18,806 nucleotides of DNA from Flavobacteriaceae bacterium (GTDB lineage Bacteria > Bacteroidota > Bacteroidia > Flavobacteriales > Flavobacteriaceae). Where the stretch lies: assembly GCA_002729755.1 (NCBI GenBank), contig PBYT01000016.1, positions 37,845 to 56,650 of the forward strand, in the 5' to 3' direction. The stretch's first letter is position 1; every line of letters begins with the position of its first letter. The notes under the pieces are model-generated. The model did no database searches and had not been told where the DNA came from. It saw only the letters and a list, made by a program, of their open reading frames with translations. The translations under genes were made by a program, and so were the position numbers. This document shows, in pieces, positions 15,686 to 18,806 of the stretch.

Positions 15686-16838
15686 GCTTAATATTTTGTT
15701 TATCTAGAAGAATTGGTAGATCTCTTTCTGAAACTTCTTTTTGAATGTCTGCTAAAGTAAGGAATTCTTGATATACAGAGTCAAGTTGAACCTTTGTTAG
15801 TTCTACACCAATTTCTTTCATTTTGTAAGCAAGAGCTGCTCTACCACTTCTAGCAGTTAATATAATTGAAGATTTATCAACACCAACATCTTTAGGGTCA
15901 ATAATTTCATATGTTTCCCTTTTCTTTATTACCCCATCCTGATGTATTCCTGAGCTATGAGCAAAAGCATTGGAGCCAACAACAGCCTTATTTGGTTGGA
16001 CAGGCATTCCCATTAAATCTGAAACTTGTTGACTTGTACTATATAATAATTTTGAATTTATATTAGTATCAAGATTTAGATTAGGATGTTGTCTCATTAT
16101 CATTACAACTTCTTCTAAAGAAGTGTTACCTGCTCTTTCTCCAATTCCATTTATTGTACATTCTATTTGTCGAGCACCATTAATTACTCCGGAAATAGAA
16201 TTTGCAGTAGCTAATCCAAGATCATTATGACAATGACATGAAATAGTAACATTATTAATTCCTTTTACATTTTCTTTTAAAAATTTAATTTTTTCTCCGT
16301 ATTCACTAGGTAGACAGTATCCAGTTGTGTCGGGAATATTAAGAACTGTGGCGCCTGATTTTATAACCTCTTCACAAACTTTTGCAAGAAAAATATTATC
16401 AGTTCTACCGGCATCTTCAGCATAAAACTCTACGTCCTCTACAAATTTTTTAGCATAAGAAACTGATCGTTTTGCTAATTCAATTATTGCGTCTTTATTT
16501 GAGTTAAATTTATATTTTATATGAATATCAGAAGTGCCTATACCTGTATGTATTCTGGGTTTTATAGCATGCCTAAGAGATTCAGCTGCCACTTCAATAT
16601 CTTTTTCATTTGCTCTGCTTAGAGCACATACTGATGCATTTTTGACATTTTTTGAAATCTCAATTACAGATTCAAAATCACCAGGACTAGAGATTGGAAA
16701 ACCTGCTTCAAGTATATCAACTCCTAAATTGTCAAGTTGTATAGCTAAATTTAGTTTATTTTTAGTGTCAAGTTTGCAACCTGGCACCTGCTCTCCATCT
16801 CTTAAAGTTGTATCAAATATTTTTACTACATCTTTCAT
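15678..16838 (-). CDS. leuA: 2-isopropylmalate synthase, short form without regulatory domain
   Basis: Condenses acetyl-CoA with 2-ketoisovalerate, the first step committed to leucine. DTTLRDGEQVPG is at residues 9-20, EAGFPISSPGDF at 44-55, HTGIGTSDIHIKYK at 97-110, EFYAEDAGRTD at 137-147, NIPDTTGY at 167-174, and the metal-binding CHCHNDLG has histidines 202 and 204. NGIGERAGN and SGIHQDGV follow. The protein stops at 386 aa, directly after the catalytic and linker regions, so the C-terminal leucine-binding domain found in enzymes of about 510 aa is absent. The end is a normal stop overlapping leuC by 8 nt and no remnant follows, so this looks like a true short form and not a frameshift. 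First gene of the leu operon; the leader upstream contains a terminator-like hairpin. Confidence 0.92.
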   Translation of the reverse strand: MKDVVKIFDTTLRDGEQVPGCKLDTKNKLNLAIQLDNLGVDILEAGFPISSPGDFESVIEISKNVKNASVCALSRANEKDIEVAAESLRHAIKPRIHTGIGTSDIHIKYKFNSNKDAIIELAKRSVSYAKKFVEDVEFYAEDAGRTDNIFLAKVCEEVIKSGATVLNIPDTTGYCLPSEYGEKIKFLKENVKGINNVTISCHCHNDLGLATANSISGVINGARQIECTINGIGERAGNTSLEEVVMIMRQHPNLNLDTNINSKLLYSTSQQVSDLMGMPVQPNKAVVGSNAFAHSSGIHQDGVIKKRETYEIIDPKDVGVDKSSIILTARSGRAALAYKMKEIGVELTKVQLDSVYQEFLTLADIQKEVSERDLPILLDKQNIKHG

Positions 16839-16875
16839 GTTATCTACTAATTTATTACATATATATAGACTAGAT

Positions 16876-16930
16876 AAAAAAAAACCATTAACTATTACAA
16901 TATTCGTTACATTTGTAATTGATTTAATGG
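16876..16930 (-). terminator. Intrinsic-terminator-like hairpin in the leuA leader (possible attenuator)
   Basis: Read on the minus strand, CCATTAA (16930-16924) pairs with TTAATGG (16891-16885), and inside it ATTACAA (16919-16913) pairs with TTGTAAT (16900-16894). This makes two perfect 7-bp stems separated by a small internal loop, capped by a 12-nt loop, and followed at once by nine T residues (16884-16876). The leuA ATG is 37 nt further on. Since the neighbouring upstream gene is divergent, an unconditional terminator here would have nothing to terminate except leuA itself, so regulated read-through is the natural reading. No leader peptide with a usual start codon was found, so any trigger is unknown. 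A protein-binding operator is an alternative. Confidence 0.42.
16908..16915 (+). promoter_or_regulatory. Possible -7 promoter box for the 16967-18538 gene
   Basis: TACATTTG is a perfect TAnnTTTG match, and transcription from it would start near 16922, giving an untranslated leader of about 45 nt. No clear -33 TTG is present upstream. The box lies within the loop and inner stem of the leuA leader hairpin, so the two divergent control regions would be interlocked. Confidence 0.33.
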
Positions 16931-16966
16931 ATTAATAACCAGTATTTTAAATAAAAATTGAATACA

Positions 16967-18538
16967 ATGACTAATGATGTAAAAGATAACTTATTTGTTT
17001 TAGTTAAATCATTAACTAAGTCAGAAAAGAGGCAATTTAAATTATATGTTGGAAGAATGCATTCTAATGAGGATTCAAAGTTTTTAAACTTATTTAATCA
17101 ATTAGAAAAAATGGACAGGTATGAAGAGAAAACGATTCTAGATAAAGGAATTGTTTCGAAACAGCAATTATCTAATTTAAAAGCTCATTTATATAAACAA
17201 ATTTTAATTAGTCTCCGATTAAATCCAGTTCATAAAAATATTAAACTTAAAATTAGAAGTCAAATTGACTTTGCTACTATTTTATATCAAAAGGGTTTAT
17301 ATAAGCAAAGTTTAAAGGTATTAGAGAAAGCAAAGAATATTGCATATAAATATGATGAAAAAACTTCTGCATATGAAATTGTTGAGTTTGAAAAATTAAT
17401 AGAGTCACAATATATTACTAGGAGTATGTCAAATAGAACTGAAGAGCTAACAACTCAAGCTGATTATTTGAGGAAGCAAAATGACATTTCAAGTAGACTT
17501 TCAAATATTTCACTTCAATTATATGAAAAGCTTATAAAAGTTGGGTATGTAAAAAGCGATGAGGATTATAGGACTCTAACTAAATTCTTTTATGCTAGAA
17601 TGCCAAAGATAAATATTGACGATTTAGGTTTTAGAGAAGAGCTTTTATATTATAAGGCCTGGGTATGGTATAGTTTAATAACACAAGACTTTTTGTCAAG
17701 TTATAAATATGCCTCAAAGTGGGTTGATATGTTTGAAAAAACCCCAGATATGATTAATATACATCCGGTTTTTTATTTAAAGGGAACTAATTATCTTTTA
17801 GAGGCTTTAGCATTAATTAAACACCCCTCTAAATTTAAAATAACACTTAATAAGTTAATCAGGAATATTGAAAGTGATGATTTTAGGAGAAATCAAAATG
17901 TCTCATCATTATCTTTTTTATATAAATACAATAATTTATTTAATCTATATGCCTTAGAAGGTAATTTTGAAGATAGTCTAAATATTATTCCTAATGTTTT
18001 AGATGGGATTGAAGAAAATAAAGATTTGATTGATCCAACTCATATAATGCTTCTTTATTATAAAATAGCATGCATGTATTTTGCTTTAGATGATTACGAA
18101 AAATGTATTGTTTACTTAGATAAGATAATTAAAGATAAAAATTTAAAAATGAGGGAAGATCTTCAATGTTTTACAAGAGTATTAAATTTAATGGCACATT
18201 ATGAGGCTGGATATGATTATCATTTAGAGAAAATTATTAAAAATACATACAAATATCTTCTAAAAATGAATGATCTTCATGAGGTGCAAAAGGCACTAAT
18301 CAGGTATGTCAGAAATCTTGAAAATATATATCCTCATGATATAAAAGACAGTTTAAAGAAATTATATAAGGAGCTTAAAAAGTTTGAGAATGATCCTTAT
18401 GAAAAAAGATCTTTTCTGTATCTAGATATCTTATCTTATTTAGAAAGTAAAATTGAACGCAAGCCTCTTAGAGATATTATTAAAGAAAAGGCTATTAGTC
18501 TAAATCGAAAAGAGAAGCAGTCCATAAACCATTCCTAG
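16967..18538 (+). CDS. Helical (TPR-like) repeat protein of unknown function
   Basis: I do not recognise a named family. With the ATG at 16967 the protein is 523 aa; a TTG three codons upstream is possible but less likely. It has no signal peptide, no membrane segment and few cysteines. It opens with a charged segment containing LTKSEKRQFKLYV, then runs as successive amphipathic helices. Segments such as LYQKGLYKQSLKVLEKAKNI (about 110-130), LYALEGNFEDSLNIIPNVL and IACMYFALDDYEKCIVYLDK have the spacing and small/aromatic pattern of degenerate tetratricopeptide repeats. A cytoplasmic scaffold or regulatory protein is therefore plausible. Proteins with this opening occur, to my knowledge, as hypothetical proteins in Bacteroidota. 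It is divergent from leuA (128 bp between starts), and its last 44 bp overlap the convergent pseudouridine synthase gene. No link to BCAA metabolism is shown beyond position. Confidence 0.75.
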   Translation: MTNDVKDNLFVLVKSLTKSEKRQFKLYVGRMHSNEDSKFLNLFNQLEKMDRYEEKTILDKGIVSKQQLSNLKAHLYKQILISLRLNPVHKNIKLKIRSQIDFATILYQKGLYKQSLKVLEKAKNIAYKYDEKTSAYEIVEFEKLIESQYITRSMSNRTEELTTQADYLRKQNDISSRLSNISLQLYEKLIKVGYVKSDEDYRTLTKFFYARMPKINIDDLGFREELLYYKAWVWYSLITQDFLSSYKYASKWVDMFEKTPDMINIHPVFYLKGTNYLLEALALIKHPSKFKITLNKLIRNIESDDFRRNQNVSSLSFLYKYNNLFNLYALEGNFEDSLNIIPNVLDGIEENKDLIDPTHIMLLYYKIACMYFALDDYEKCIVYLDKIIKDKNLKMREDLQCFTRVLNLMAHYEAGYDYHLEKIIKNTYKYLLKMNDLHEVQKALIRYVRNLENIYPHDIKDSLKKLYKELKKFENDPYEKRSFLYLDILSYLESKIERKPLRDIIKEKAISLNRKEKQSINHS

Positions 18539-18806
18539 GAGGTTTAGCTATAAGGTCAATTTTATTTTTTTTTATAGGGTGTTCAAATATAATTCTTCTT
18601 GAATGTAGGTATATACTCCCGTCTTTCAATGATCTTTTAGCGCCATATTTTAAGTCACCCACAATTGGATATCCAAGTTTTGAGAATTGAGCTCTAATTT
18701 GATGGTGTCTTCCTGTTTCAAGGTCAATTTCAAATAGACTATACCTTTTGAAATCTTTAATCTTTGTGTATTTTAAAGAACCTGATTTAGAATTAGTTAC
18801 TTTCTT
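18495..18806 (-). CDS. RluA-family pseudouridine synthase, C-terminal part (5' end outside window)
   Basis: The minus-strand frame is open from the window edge to a TAA at 18497-18495, giving the last 103 residues. The segment LETGRHHQIRAQFSKLGYPI followed by VGDLKYGA and then IYLHSRRIIFEHPI is the conserved C-terminal block of RluA-type enzymes, which isomerise uridines in rRNA or tRNA. The catalytic aspartate (in HRLD) lies in the missing N-terminal part. The frame continues through the final 44 bp of the convergent 16967-18538 gene, ending ASLFDLD, so the two 3' ends overlap. Which RNA is modified cannot be decided from this fragment. Confidence 0.85.
   Translation of the reverse strand, partial: KKVTNSKSGSLKYTKIKDFKRYSLFEIDLETGRHHQIRAQFSKLGYPIVGDLKYGAKRSLKDGSIYLHSRRIIFEHPIKKNKIDLIAKPPRNGLWTASLFDLD

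Noticed and set aside
16534..16935. Plus-strand open frame opposite the 5' part of leuA
   Set aside because: Composition is that of a complement of leuA and it ends in the leader region; no family resemblance.
16839..17005. A possible leucine leader peptide for leuA on the minus strand
   Set aside because: One frame reads hydrophobic residues followed by LVINPLNQLQM and a stop before the hairpin loop, but it has no ATG, GTG or TTG start after the preceding stop, so I do not call it.

Overview
The window is a dense, AT-rich chromosomal stretch, almost certainly from a member of the Bacteroidota, probably a marine Flavobacteriia-like lineage. Reasons: very low GC, Bacteroidota-type gene order for branched-chain amino acid (BCAA) synthesis (leuA-leuC-leuD-IPMS/citramalate synthase paralogue-leuB), absence of clear Shine-Dalgarno sites, and several perfect TAnnTTTG boxes (the Bacteroidota -7 element) upstream of genes. 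No rRNA, tRNA, CRISPR array, insertion sequence or phage gene was recognised.

Layout. 1-491 (-): 5' part of an NhaC-type Na+/H+ antiporter. 581-3432 (+): tilS (tRNA-Ile lysidine synthetase, a short version) overlapping dsbD (membrane thiol:disulfide reductase). 3441-5539 (-): a two-gene unit, aldehyde dehydrogenase followed by an FMN nitroreductase-family protein. 5740-11125 (+): ilvD-ilvB-ilvN-ilvC with gaps of 1-2 nt. 11109-16838 (-): leuA-leuC-leuD-cimA-like-leuB, with overlaps or gaps of a few bases. The ilv and leu units converge and their last genes overlap by 17 bp. 16967-18538 (+): a helical-repeat protein of unknown function, divergent from leuA. 18495-18806 (-): 3' part of an RluA-family pseudouridine synthase, overlapping the previous gene by 44 bp.

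How it works together. IlvBN, IlvC and IlvD make 2-ketoisovalerate (to valine and leucine) and 2-keto-3-methylvalerate (to isoleucine). LeuA, LeuCD and LeuB extend 2-ketoisovalerate to 2-ketoisocaproate. No threonine deaminase (ilvA) is present; instead a second IPMS-type enzyme sits inside the leu operon, so a citramalate route to 2-oxobutyrate, sharing LeuCD and LeuB, is a reasonable inference. The leucine-specific LeuA lacks the C-terminal regulatory domain while its paralogue has one.

Most of the window is ordinary metabolism. The most interesting part is non-coding: upstream of ilvD there is a 24-codon open frame, half of it Ile/Leu/Val codons, followed by dyads and a T8 run, which resembles a classical attenuator. 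Upstream of leuA there is a long hairpin ending in a T9 run, which has the form of an intrinsic terminator placed between any possible leuA promoter and its start codon. Both are predictions from reading the sequence; no folding or comparison was run.
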